Below, one piece after another: positions 18,577 through 25,828 of a DNA stretch of 25,828 nt. The notes beneath the pieces were generated by a model. It was not told the origin of the DNA and made no database searches. It saw only the letters and a list, made by a program, of their open reading frames with translations. The DNA is taken from NCBI GenBank assembly GCA_003455275.1, contig DMRR01000264.1, positions 1 to 25,828 of the forward strand. Direction: 5' to 3'. Within the stretch, counting starts at the first letter, position 1. Each line of letters opens with the position of its first letter. The translations under genes and the position numbers were made by a program. This DNA comes from Bacteroidota bacterium. Lineage in GTDB: Bacteria; Bacteroidota; Bacteroidia; Chitinophagales; UBA10324.

Positions 18577-18607
18577 TTGTCCTGATTCATTGGCGATTTT
18601 ACATTTG
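18577..18607 (+). promoter_or_regulatory. Bacteroidota-type sigma-A promoter for the GlmU-like/tpiA unit
   Basis: TTG (18577-18579), a 20-base spacer and TACATTTG (18600-18607) match the phylum consensus TTG-N(17-23)-TAnnTTTG exactly. The -7 box ends 14 bases before the ATG at 18622, giving a short leader. It should drive the GlmU-like gene and the closely spaced tpiA. Confidence 0.75.
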
Positions 18608-18621
18608 CCGAAAATCACAGA

Positions 18622-19803
18622 ATGGCATCTATCGTTTTATTTGACAGCACAGCAAGAAAAAATTTATTGCCATTCACATTTACCCGGCCAGTTTCAGAAA
18701 TACGGATTGGAATTTTGACTATAAGGGAAAAGTGGGAGAAAAGATTTTCAGCCAAAACATCTGCACTTACCCAGGATTATCTTTCTGAAAAATTTCCTAC
18801 AGAAATTGCATCAGACAATATTTTCATTTCAGGCAGTTTGATTCCTGATGATGAAATTTTTAAATCAGTTTCATCGCTGAAAAAAGGAGAAGCGATTTTT
18901 TCGGATGACGAATTGATTGCAGTTCGTTTAGATGAAACTGATGGTAGAAATTTTTCTTCGAATGGAAAGCTTCCTTCACTTAATAAAAAAAATAGTTCAC
19001 TCAACAATCGTTTGCTCACTCAGAAGTGGCAAATATTTAAATGGAATGATTGGACGATTGCTGAAGATTTCAAACTGATCACTGCCGGCAGAAAATCACA
19101 AACCATTTCTTCTACCAATCAAATCATCGGAGTCGAAAATATTTTTTTGGAAGAAGGAGCCAGAATGGAATTTGCAACTTTAAATGCATCTAAGGGAGTT
19201 ATATATCTGGGAAAAAATTCTGAAGTGATGGAAGGTGCCACCATTCGCGGCGCATTTTCACTCGGTGATTACAGCGAAATAAAAATGCAGGCTAAAATTT
19301 ACGGCGCCACTACTATTGGCGCTCATTGTAAAATAGGCGGCGAGGTTACAAACTCAGTAGTTTTTGGGTTCAGCAACAAAGCGCACGAAGGTTATCTCGG
19401 CAACTCTGTTATTGGCGAATGGTGCAACCTTGGTGCTGACACCAACAACAGCAATTTGAAAAATGATTACAGCATGGTGAAGCAGTGGAATTATGCTTCC
19501 CAAAGTTTTGAAAACACCGGCGAGCAATTCTGCGGATTAATGATGGGCGACCATAGTAAGTGTGGCATCAATACGATGTTTAACACCGGAACCGTTGTCG
19601 GTGTGAGTTCAAATATTTTTGGAGACGGTTTTCCGCGACAGTTTATTCCGTCATTTAGTTGGGGCGGAGCTAACGGGTTTACTGATTATTCAATTGCAAA
19701 ATCTCTTAAAGTAGCTCAGCTGGTTATGGAAAGAAGAAAAATTGAATTGACTGAAGAAGAGAAAAAAATTCTAACACACATTTATAACCTGAAAGACAGA
19801 TAA
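18622..19803 (+). CDS. GlmU-like protein (putative sugar nucleotidyltransferase / left-handed beta-helix acyltransferase-like)
   Basis: A 393-residue cytoplasmic protein of a family common in Bacteroidota and usually annotated as GlmU family or putative sugar nucleotidyltransferase. The N-terminal part begins with VLFDSTARKNLLPFTFTRPV and an IGILTIREKWE block, a pattern I associate with this family. It lacks the glycine-rich LxxGxGTRM pyrophosphorylase loop of true GlmU. From about residue 170 to 300 the sequence is left-handed beta-helix hexapeptide repeat. Within it KAHEGYLGNSVIGEWCNLGA resembles the acetyltransferase region of GlmU, with His255 in the place of the catalytic His (H-x-x-Y-L-G). 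The actual reaction is unproven. It is preceded by an exact-consensus promoter and followed 10 bases later by tpiA. The start at 18622 gives the expected family N-terminus. Confidence 0.88.
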   Translation: MASIVLFDSTARKNLLPFTFTRPVSEIRIGILTIREKWEKRFSAKTSALTQDYLSEKFPTEIASDNIFISGSLIPDDEIFKSVSSLKKGEAIFSDDELIAVRLDETDGRNFSSNGKLPSLNKKNSSLNNRLLTQKWQIFKWNDWTIAEDFKLITAGRKSQTISSTNQIIGVENIFLEEGARMEFATLNASKGVIYLGKNSEVMEGATIRGAFSLGDYSEIKMQAKIYGATTIGAHCKIGGEVTNSVVFGFSNKAHEGYLGNSVIGEWCNLGADTNNSNLKNDYSMVKQWNYASQSFENTGEQFCGLMMGDHSKCGINTMFNTGTVVGVSSNIFGDGFPRQFIPSFSWGGANGFTDYSIAKSLKVAQLVMERRKIELTEEEKKILTHIYNLKDR

Positions 19804-19813
19804 AAATTTTTTT

Positions 19814-20575
19814 ATGCGAAAAAAAATTGTAGCCGGCAACTGGAAGATGCACAAAAATTACAAAGAGGGAATTGACCTGATTGAATCGTGCATCAGGCTT
19901 TTTGAAAAAGAAAAAAACAAAACTACAGAGATCATTTTTTGTACTCCGTTTATTCATCTTCACAAAGCATCGAAACTCACAGATGAGCATAAACACATTC
20001 ATACCGGAGGACAAAATTGCCATTGGGAAGAACAGGGCGCTTTCACCGGAGAAACATCTTGTGCAATGCTTAAAAGTTGCGGCGCTTCATTCGTGATAAT
20101 CGGTCACAGTGAACGAAGAATGTATTTCAATGAAACACACGAACAGCTTGCAAAAAAAGTTGACTCCGCACTTAAGCACAACCTCATTCCAATTTTCTGC
20201 TGCGGTGAGCCGCTTGAAATTCGCGAAGCCAATACTCATCTTGAATTGATCAGCAAACAAATTCGAGAAAGCTTGTTTCATCTTTCAAAAGAACAAATCT
20301 CAAAAACTGTAATTGCCTATGAACCGGTTTGGGCAATCGGTACAGGTAAAACTGCAACTACTGAACAAGCGCAAGAGATGCATGCTCACATACGCAAAGC
20401 ACTTGCTCATCAGTATGATTTGGAAACAGCAACCAACATTTCAATTCTTTATGGCGGAAGTTGCAAACCCTCCAATGCAAAAGAGTTATTCTCGCAACCT
20501 GATGTTGATGGAGGCTTGATTGGCGGTGCAGCATTAGTCGCTGAGGATTTTATTGCGATTGCAAATAGTTTCTGA
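19814..20575 (+). CDS. tpiA: Triose-phosphate isomerase
   Basis: Interconverts dihydroxyacetone phosphate and glyceraldehyde 3-phosphate in glycolysis and gluconeogenesis; a cytoplasmic TIM barrel, normally a dimer. The 253-residue length is typical. All catalytic residues are in place: Asn9 and Lys11 in AGNWKMHK, His98 in IIGHSERR, and Glu170 in AYEPVWAIGTGKTAT, the last being the exact family signature with the mobile phosphate-gripping loop. ILYGGSCKPSNA and DGGLIGGAAL near the C-terminus complete the phosphate site. It starts 10 bases after the GlmU-like gene and probably shares its promoter. Confidence 0.98.
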   Translation: MRKKIVAGNWKMHKNYKEGIDLIESCIRLFEKEKNKTTEIIFCTPFIHLHKASKLTDEHKHIHTGGQNCHWEEQGAFTGETSCAMLKSCGASFVIIGHSERRMYFNETHEQLAKKVDSALKHNLIPIFCCGEPLEIREANTHLELISKQIRESLFHLSKEQISKTVIAYEPVWAIGTGKTATTEQAQEMHAHIRKALAHQYDLETATNISILYGGSCKPSNAKELFSQPDVDGGLIGGAALVAEDFIAIANSF

Positions 20576-20652
20576 AGAAACCGCTAATAGCAAATTCAGT
20601 TTTGCCTTTAAAAATATTTTTAAATTTCACCTTGAAATAAAATTTCAAAGGC

Positions 20653-23600
20653 ATGAAAATTTATAAAACCTTTCTTTCAATTGGTTTAATTTTCTTCTCA
20701 GCGGTCAATTCATTTTCACAAAAGAGTTTATCATTTAATGGCAGTAGCCAGTATGTCACATTCGGGAGTGCTGCAGGATTAGGCTCCGGTTCATTCACGC
20801 TTGAATGCTGGTTTTATATAGCCGGAAATGGAACTGGTGCGAGCACCGGCTCCGGGGGAATCACCAGCGGAATTCCATTGATTGCAAAAGGTAGGGGCGA
20901 ATCAGATGGAAGTAATTTGGATATGAATTATTTCCTTGGCATCAATTCATCGAACAATGTATTGTGTGCAGACTTTGAAGAAGGAACCGGACAGCCAAGC
21001 CCCGGACTAAACCATCCGGTTTACGGAGTTACTGCTCTGTGCAATAATGTTTGGTATCATGCTGCGGCTACATATGATGGATCCATCTGGAAAATTTATC
21101 TCAACGGAAATCTTGAGTCATCACTTACAGTTAATCGCCTGCCGCAATCATTAAGTATCCAGCATGCTTCAATTGCTTCTGCACTGAATTCAAGCGGAAC
21201 ACCATCTGGTTACTTTAATGGAAAAATGGATGAAGTCAGAATATGGAATTACGCCAGAAGCCAGTCAGAAATTCAAAACAATCTTGCGTTACAAATTTCC
21301 AGCGCAGCCGGATTGATCGGACGCTATGGTTTAAATTCTACTTCAGGAACAGTTGCAACCAATTCAGGTTCCGCAGGAACTATTGTTAACGGAACCTTGA
21401 TAAATACACCGTTGTGGGTTGCAGGAACAACATTTACACCCCTTACTGCGAATTCATCTGTACAATTCACAGGAACAAATTCTTATATCACTTTCGGAAA
21501 TAATGCCTCACTAAATTCATCGCAATTTACACTTGAGTGTTGGTTTATCAGAGAAGGAACCGGCACCACTACAACTACCGGAACCGGGGGAGTCACTGCT
21601 GTTCCAATCATTACTAAAGGAAGAGGTGATGGAACGGATGGAACAACCAAGGATGTAAATTATTTTCTTGGGTTGAGGTCAACAGACAATAAAATAGTAG
21701 CAGATTTTGAGGAAGGTACCGGCCAAGCTTCGCCGGGAACCAATCATCCTGTTGCTGGAGTAACTGCCATTCAATCCAATGTATGGTACCATGTTGCTGT
21801 TTCTTATGATGGAGCCAATTGGAAAATTTATCTTAATGGCAATCTTGAAACAACTCTTGCTGTAAACAGTGCGCCACAATCCTCAAGTATTGAGCATGCC
21901 GCAATTGGAACCGCTTTGAACTCTGCAGGAACTGCGGCCGGATATTTCAAAGGAAGAATTGATGAAGCACGCATCTGGAATTATGCCCGCACGCCAGCTG
22001 AAATACAAAACAACATCAATGCACAAATCACTTCGGCGCCGGCTGGCTTGATCGCCCGCTGGGGAATGAATGACAACTGTGGAACTTCTGTATCGAATGT
22101 TGGCATTTCAGCAACCGGGTCGATAGTGGGAAGTAACTGGAACTGGAACAGCGGCGCTCCGTTCAATATTGGTTTATTGTGTACATCTCCCGCAACTTTA
22201 ACAGCCTCGTCAGTTTCTTCTTCTTCTGAAACTCTTTGGTGGAACTCTGTTCCGGGAGCAATAACTTATAATATTCAATATAAAGAATCAGGCGCTATTA
22301 ACTGGAACACCATTTCCTCATCAGTAAATTCTGTTACAGTTTCAAACTTAAAATCTTCTACACAATATCAATTTCAGGTGCAAACAGTTTGCCCTTCCGG
22401 TAATACAGCGTTTTCCTCCACTTCCAATTTTACGACAACAGCTTCTCCGGCTTTAATTATTCGTGGCGCTTATCTCAATTCAGTTACTTCTTCAGGAATT
22501 GTAATCAAATGGAGAACTGATATTGCAACGGATAGCAAGGTGTCTTATGGAAGTGCACTCGGAAATTATCCATTGTCTATTGTAAATCCAACTATCACAA
22601 CAGAGCATACTGTACAGCTCAGCAATCTGAATCCGGGAGCAAAATATTATTATCAAATTGGCAACAGTAACACGGTGTTGCAAGGTGATGCTGAAAATTA
22701 TTTTTTCACTGCACCAGTTACAGGATCTACATCTTCAGTTCGCATATGGGCGCTTGGTGATTTTGGTGCAGGAACCACAATTGAAAGTTCGGTGCGCGAT
22801 GCATATCTGGCTAATGCCGGAAGCACTAATACAAATTTATTCTTGTTCCTCGGAGACAATGCGTATGAAAACGGAACAGATGCACAATATCAAACCAATG
22901 TGTTCGGATATTTCTCTTCTCCGTTCAAACATTTTCCGGTAATGCCTGCTCCGGGAAATCATGATTACAACAATGTAGGTTATCAGAGTTCCACCGCCCT
23001 CACCACCAACTGGCCTTACTTTGATATATTTAATATGCCTACAGCAGCAGAGAGCGGTGGTGTTGCATCCGGTACTGAAAAATATTATTCATACAATTAT
23101 GCAAACATTCATTTCGTAGCCCTCGATAGCTATGGTTCTCTCAATAGTTCAACCAGCCCCATGTATTTGTGGCTTCAAAATGATTTAGCCGCTAACACAC
23201 AGCGCTGGACAATTGTATACTTTCATCATGCTCCATACACAAAAGGTTCCCATGACAGCGATACAGAAACTGAATTAATTGACATGCGTCAGAAAATAAA
23301 TCCATTGTTAGAACAGTACCATGTCGATCTTGTGCTATGCGGTCATTCGCATGTAAATGAAAGAAGTTACCTGATAAAAGGTCATTATGGATTAGCGAAC
23401 ACTTTTACACCGGCAATGAAGGTGAGTTCGGCGACAAACGCTTTTACAAAAACTCCGCCCTATGACGGAACTATTTATGCTGTGTGCGGAACAGGAGGAA
23501 AAACACCGGGTACAACCAAACCTGACTGGCCCATGCCCTGTATGTTTTATTCAAATAATACTTTTTCCTGCTCTATTGCGATTGATGTAAGTGGCGATGT

Positions 23601-23964
23601 TCTTACCTGCAAGTTTGTTGCTTCAGACGGAAGCATTCCTGATCAGTTTACAATAACCAAAACCGGTAGCGTTAAACTAGAACCGAAATCGAATCTGAAT
23701 TTTGATTTCACTGTTTCTCCAAATCCATCCAGTGATGTGTTTTTTATAAATTATAATCTTTATACCGAAGGAATTGTGAATGTGAAATTGCTCGATGTAA
23801 CCGGAAGAATAATTGAAGGTACCGAGAATGATATTTATCAAGAGGAAGGTTCATGGTCATTCATGATCAATAAAACTGATTTGAAAATTGCCAGCGGCAT
23901 TTACCTGGTTGCATTAACTGTAAATGGAGAAACACAAACACGGAAAATTATTTTTGCAGAATAA
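20653..23964 (+). CDS. T9SS-secreted purple-acid-phosphatase-like metallophosphoesterase with two LamG domains
   Basis: An 1103-residue exported protein. In order: signal peptide (to about residue 22, NSFSQ); two LamG/concanavalin-A-like domains (about 24-266 and 267-505) that are clear duplicates; a fibronectin type III domain (about 512-596); a purple-acid-phosphatase N-terminal-type domain (about 600-692); a calcineurin-like phosphoesterase domain (about 695-935); and a T9SS sorting domain (about 1019-1103, VSPNPSSD to RKIIFAE). The metal-site motifs are those of purple acid phosphatases: GDFG (Asp703), GDNAY (Asp735, Tyr738), GNHD (Asn769, His770), HHAP (His858/859) and GHSHVNER (His898, His900). 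A surface or secreted phosphatase acting on phosphomonoesters is likely; the LamG domains may bind glycans. It begins 77 bases after tpiA and ends 29 bases before prmA. Confidence 0.93.
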   Translation: MKIYKTFLSIGLIFFSAVNSFSQKSLSFNGSSQYVTFGSAAGLGSGSFTLECWFYIAGNGTGASTGSGGITSGIPLIAKGRGESDGSNLDMNYFLGINSSNNVLCADFEEGTGQPSPGLNHPVYGVTALCNNVWYHAAATYDGSIWKIYLNGNLESSLTVNRLPQSLSIQHASIASALNSSGTPSGYFNGKMDEVRIWNYARSQSEIQNNLALQISSAAGLIGRYGLNSTSGTVATNSGSAGTIVNGTLINTPLWVAGTTFTPLTANSSVQFTGTNSYITFGNNASLNSSQFTLECWFIREGTGTTTTTGTGGVTAVPIITKGRGDGTDGTTKDVNYFLGLRSTDNKIVADFEEGTGQASPGTNHPVAGVTAIQSNVWYHVAVSYDGANWKIYLNGNLETTLAVNSAPQSSSIEHAAIGTALNSAGTAAGYFKGRIDEARIWNYARTPAEIQNNINAQITSAPAGLIARWGMNDNCGTSVSNVGISATGSIVGSNWNWNSGAPFNIGLLCTSPATLTASSVSSSSETLWWNSVPGAITYNIQYKESGAINWNTISSSVNSVTVSNLKSSTQYQFQVQTVCPSGNTAFSSTSNFTTTASPALIIRGAYLNSVTSSGIVIKWRTDIATDSKVSYGSALGNYPLSIVNPTITTEHTVQLSNLNPGAKYYYQIGNSNTVLQGDAENYFFTAPVTGSTSSVRIWALGDFGAGTTIESSVRDAYLANAGSTNTNLFLFLGDNAYENGTDAQYQTNVFGYFSSPFKHFPVMPAPGNHDYNNVGYQSSTALTTNWPYFDIFNMPTAAESGGVASGTEKYYSYNYANIHFVALDSYGSLNSSTSPMYLWLQNDLAANTQRWTIVYFHHAPYTKGSHDSDTETELIDMRQKINPLLEQYHVDLVLCGHSHVNERSYLIKGHYGLANTFTPAMKVSSATNAFTKTPPYDGTIYAVCGTGGKTPGTTKPDWPMPCMFYSNNTFSCSIAIDVSGDVLTCKFVASDGSIPDQFTITKTGSVKLEPKSNLNFDFTVSPNPSSDVFFINYNLYTEGIVNVKLLDVTGRIIEGTENDIYQEEGSWSFMINKTDLKIASGIYLVALTVNGETQTRKIIFAE
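20722..22188 (+). repeat. Tandem duplication encoding two LamG domains
   Basis: The unit 20722-21450 and the unit 21451-22188 encode copies of the same domain, with shared blocks such as SFTLECWF/QFTLECWF, ADFEEGTGQ, NVWYHAA/NVWYHVA, WKIYLNGNLE, RIWNYAR and AEIQNN. The two are nearly equal in length, which points to in-gene tandem duplication followed by divergence. Confidence 0.88.
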
Positions 23965-23993
23965 AAATCACCGGGAAGGAATATTTTCAGTCC

Positions 23994-24821
23994 ATGATTT
24001 TTCACTCTTATAAGTTCAACTGCAATCCATCTCAGTGTGAAATGCTGATAGCGCTGCTTTCAGAAAATAATTTTTCCGGGTTTATCGAGGAAGAAAATTC
24101 GTTAGTAGCATTTATACCTGAAACAGAAAAAATTCCGCGGGAATTAATTAATCAAATCGATGCTTTAGGAATTCGTTTTCCTACGCCTGAAATTATTCAT
24201 GAAAAAAACTGGAACGAAGAATGGGAAAGCAAAATTTCACCGATAGAAATTGAACATGAGGTTTTAGTAAGAACAATTTTTCATAATTCAGAAAAAAATT
24301 TTCCAATAGAAATAATCATTCAGCCGAAAATGTCATTCGGGACCGGGCATCATGCCACTACTCATATGATGATTCAGCTGATGTTAAAATACAAAAGCAA
24401 TTTTCCTTCGGCGAATGTTTTTGATTTTGGTGCCGGAACCGGAATACTCAGCATTATGGCAGAAAAACTCGGCGCAAAAAAAATTCTGGCCATTGATAAT
24501 GAAGAGTGGGCTTATGAAAACATGATAGAAAATTTTGAAATGAATAAATGTGCGAATTGCATTCCTCAATATTTTAATCAGCCTCCATCATCCGGAAATG
24601 AATTCGATATCATACTGGCCAACATCAATCGCAATGTAATTCTTGAATTTCTTTCGCCTCTTCAGAAACTGTTGAAACAAGAAGGGAAAATGTTTTGCAG
24701 TGGATTTCTTCCGTCAGATAAAGAGATGATAATTGAGCACGCCGGGAATAATTCTCTTTCACCGGTCACCTCGCTTGAAAAAGACAATTGGTGTGCAATT
24801 GTTTTTGAAAAAAAATTATGA
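23994..24821 (+). CDS. prmA: Ribosomal protein L11 methyltransferase
   Basis: A 275-residue cytoplasmic class I SAM-dependent methyltransferase that methylates ribosomal protein L11. Seen: the PrmA-specific loop KMSFGTGHHATTHMM (about residues 113-127), SAM motif I VFDFGAGTGILS, the acidic ribose-binding end AIDNEEWA, and the motif IV segment DIILANINRN in the place of NPPY. The N-terminal recognition domain is shorter than in proteobacterial PrmA, as is usual in Bacteroidota. It lies 29 bases after the secreted phosphatase gene. Its last six bases overlap the end of the convergent DUF420 gene. Confidence 0.95.
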   Translation: MIFHSYKFNCNPSQCEMLIALLSENNFSGFIEEENSLVAFIPETEKIPRELINQIDALGIRFPTPEIIHEKNWNEEWESKISPIEIEHEVLVRTIFHNSEKNFPIEIIIQPKMSFGTGHHATTHMMIQLMLKYKSNFPSANVFDFGAGTGILSIMAEKLGAKKILAIDNEEWAYENMIENFEMNKCANCIPQYFNQPPSSGNEFDIILANINRNVILEFLSPLQKLLKQEGKMFCSGFLPSDKEMIIEHAGNNSLSPVTSLEKDNWCAIVFEKKL

Positions 24822-25340
24822 GTAATAAGGCGCAAGCAAAAGATAAACAATGACACCTGTAACAGACACATAAAGCCACAGCGGAAAAGTCCACTTAGCG
24901 ATACGGCGATGTTTATCAAATCGGGATTGCAGTCCGCGAGTGAGCGTGAACAAAATCATTGGGACAATAGCCGCCGCAAGAATTATGTGTGAAATCAGAA
25001 TGGTGAAATACACAGGACGAATCCATCCTTCACCGCCAAATTTTGTCTCCTGTGCGAGCGCGTGGTAGACTACATATGAAATTAAAAACAAAGCGGACAA
25101 AATGAAAGCAGTGATCATGGTGTATTTATGAAATGGAATCATTTTCTTTTTCATAAAAATATATCCAGTAACAAGAAGAACTGAAACCGTGAAATTGATT
25201 GATGCATTGAACGCAGGAATAATTTTCAAATCAAAATTCAAATGAACCTGCGGCGGTTTGAGATAAAACAGTGCAATCACAACCAATGGAATTGCAATTG
25301 AAACAATTGCAACAAAAATATTTAACGAGCGATCCTTCAT
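24816..25340 (-). CDS. DUF420 family integral membrane protein
   Basis: A 174-residue inner-membrane protein with about five helices (roughly 7-27, 45-63, 74-94, 110-133, 150-170). Histidines at 71, 93, 118 and 144 lie at helix ends or within helices, in keeping with the conserved His pattern of DUF420 proteins, which are usually encoded near haem-copper oxidase assembly genes (SCO/CtaG neighbourhoods) and thought to help mature the oxidase. Its ATG overlaps the stop of the upstream TlpA-like gene by one base (TAATG), implying translational coupling with that thioredoxin. Its 3' end overlaps prmA by six bases on the opposite strand. The biochemical role is inferred only from the family. Confidence 0.88.
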   Translation of the reverse strand: MKDRSLNIFVAIVSIAIPLVVIALFYLKPPQVHLNFDLKIIPAFNASINFTVSVLLVTGYIFMKKKMIPFHKYTMITAFILSALFLISYVVYHALAQETKFGGEGWIRPVYFTILISHIILAAAIVPMILFTLTRGLQSRFDKHRRIAKWTFPLWLYVSVTGVIVYLLLAPYYS

Positions 25341-25828
25341 TATTTTATTACCTGCGTGAGAATATTTTCCAGTTCCTTACCTCTTAAATTGGATGCAATG
25401 ATAATACCTTCCTTATCAATTAAGTAGTTTGTAGGAATGCCTTCAATTCCGAATTGATGCACAACCTCACTCTCCCATCCTTTCAATTCACTTACATGAT
25501 ATGGCCATGAGAGGTGGTCTTGCTCTATTGCTTTCTTCCATTTTTCAATATCATCATCCAATGAAATTGAATAAACCGTAAAGCCTTTGTCTTTATACTT
25601 ATTGTATGCTTCTACTACATTCGGGTTTTCTTTTCTGCAGGGCATGCACCAGGATGCCCAAAAATCTACAAGCACATATTTTCCTTTTAGGGATTGCAGG
25701 GAAATATTTTTTCCATTGACATCCGGAATATTTATTTCAGGAATCAGTGTACCGTTTTCAAATAAGGATTCGCCGGGTTTGCGCTGCATTTTCTTAAATG
25801 CAAGTTCCACATCTTCACAAAAAGCAAC
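25340..25828 (-). CDS. TlpA/ResA-like thiol-disulfide oxidoreductase (5' partial)
   Basis: The frame is open to the window edge, so the N-terminus (probably signal peptide or lipobox, perhaps an N-terminal domain) is missing; the GTG at 25810 is not a convincing start. The 163 visible residues are an AhpC/TSA-thioredoxin fold: YVLVDFWASWCMPCRKENP with the redox pair at visible residues 61 and 64 (CMPC), a DDDIEKWKKAIEQDHLSWP insert typical of Bacteroidota TlpA-like proteins, and GIEGIPTNYLID with the cis-proline. The family keeps cysteines reduced outside the cytoplasm, for instance in cytochrome c or oxidase maturation. The coupled DUF420 gene supports such a role, but this is inference. Confidence 0.9.
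   Translation of the reverse strand, partial: VAFCEDVELAFKKMQRKPGESLFENGTLIPEINIPDVNGKNISLQSLKGKYVLVDFWASWCMPCRKENPNVVEAYNKYKDKGFTVYSISLDDDIEKWKKAIEQDHLSWPYHVSELKGWESEVVHQFGIEGIPTNYLIDKEGIIIASNLRGKELENILTQVIK

Noticed and set aside
18443..18718. Plus-strand open frame spanning the start of the receiver gene and the start of the GlmU-like gene
   Set aside because: It overlaps two supported genes and the promoter at 18577-18607, and its translation has no recognisable features.
20608..20640. AT-rich palindrome TAAAAATATTTTTA and neighbouring TTTCA/TGAAA repeats ahead of the secreted phosphatase
   Set aside because: Low-complexity A/T sequence; no GC stem, T-run after a stem, or full promoter match, so no function is assigned.
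1..25828. Mobile element, prophage or defence island
   Set aside because: No transposase, integrase, restriction, toxin-antitoxin or phage genes and no terminal repeats were seen; gene content is housekeeping, envelope and signalling.

Overview
The window reads as a chromosomal segment of a member of the Bacteroidota (Chitinophaga/Sphingobacterium-like breadth; genus not resolvable from here). Evidence seen: two proteins ending in a Por secretion (type IX, T9SS) sorting domain, a TonB-dependent receptor with an N-terminal carboxypeptidase-like domain, a two-component regulator propeller/Y_Y_Y sensor kinase, a Bacteroidota-type GlmU-like protein, starts mostly without Shine-Dalgarno sequences, and a promoter of the Bacteroidota type (TTG-N20-TAnnTTTG). 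The DNA is moderately AT-rich and coding density is high. I see no rRNA, tRNA, CRISPR array, insertion sequence or phage gene, and no gene-free stretch longer than about 215 bases.

Layout. 1-4438 (+): two adjacent sensor histidine kinases with closely related kinase cores but different inputs, an extracytoplasmic propeller (5' end outside the window) and a cytoplasmic cyclic-nucleotide-type domain. 4603-9300 (+): a very large TamB-like envelope protein. 9359-10413 (+): a NifU-C-terminal-type Fe-S protein overlapping pyrF by one base. 10416-13584 (-): rpe followed by a TonB-dependent receptor, converging on pyrF with a 2-base gap. 13799-17947 (+): three exported proteins, namely a PEBP/YbhB-like lipoprotein, an M1-type metallopeptidase and a T9SS-sorted protein, closed by a strong bidirectional terminator (17965-18001). 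18019-18504 (-): a receiver domain with a C-terminal membrane helix. 18622-24821 (+): a GlmU-like protein and tpiA (10 bases apart), a large T9SS-sorted purple-acid-phosphatase-like protein with two duplicated LamG domains, and prmA. 24816-25828 (-): a TlpA-like thioredoxin (cut by the window edge) translationally coupled to a DUF420 membrane protein, overlapping the end of prmA.

Taken together, this is housekeeping metabolism (pyrF, rpe, tpiA, prmA, nfu-like) interleaved with envelope and secretion functions (TamB-like protein, TonB-dependent receptor, T9SS cargo, lipoprotein) and signalling proteins with no transcription factor next to them. Most of it is ordinary. The items that most deserve a second look are the membrane-anchored receiver protein, the tandem kinase pair that shares one core, the GlmU-like protein that lacks the pyrophosphorylase signature but keeps the acetyltransferase histidine, and the LamG-duplicated secreted phosphatase lying between tpiA and prmA. 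I did not find a clear-cut new multi-gene system.
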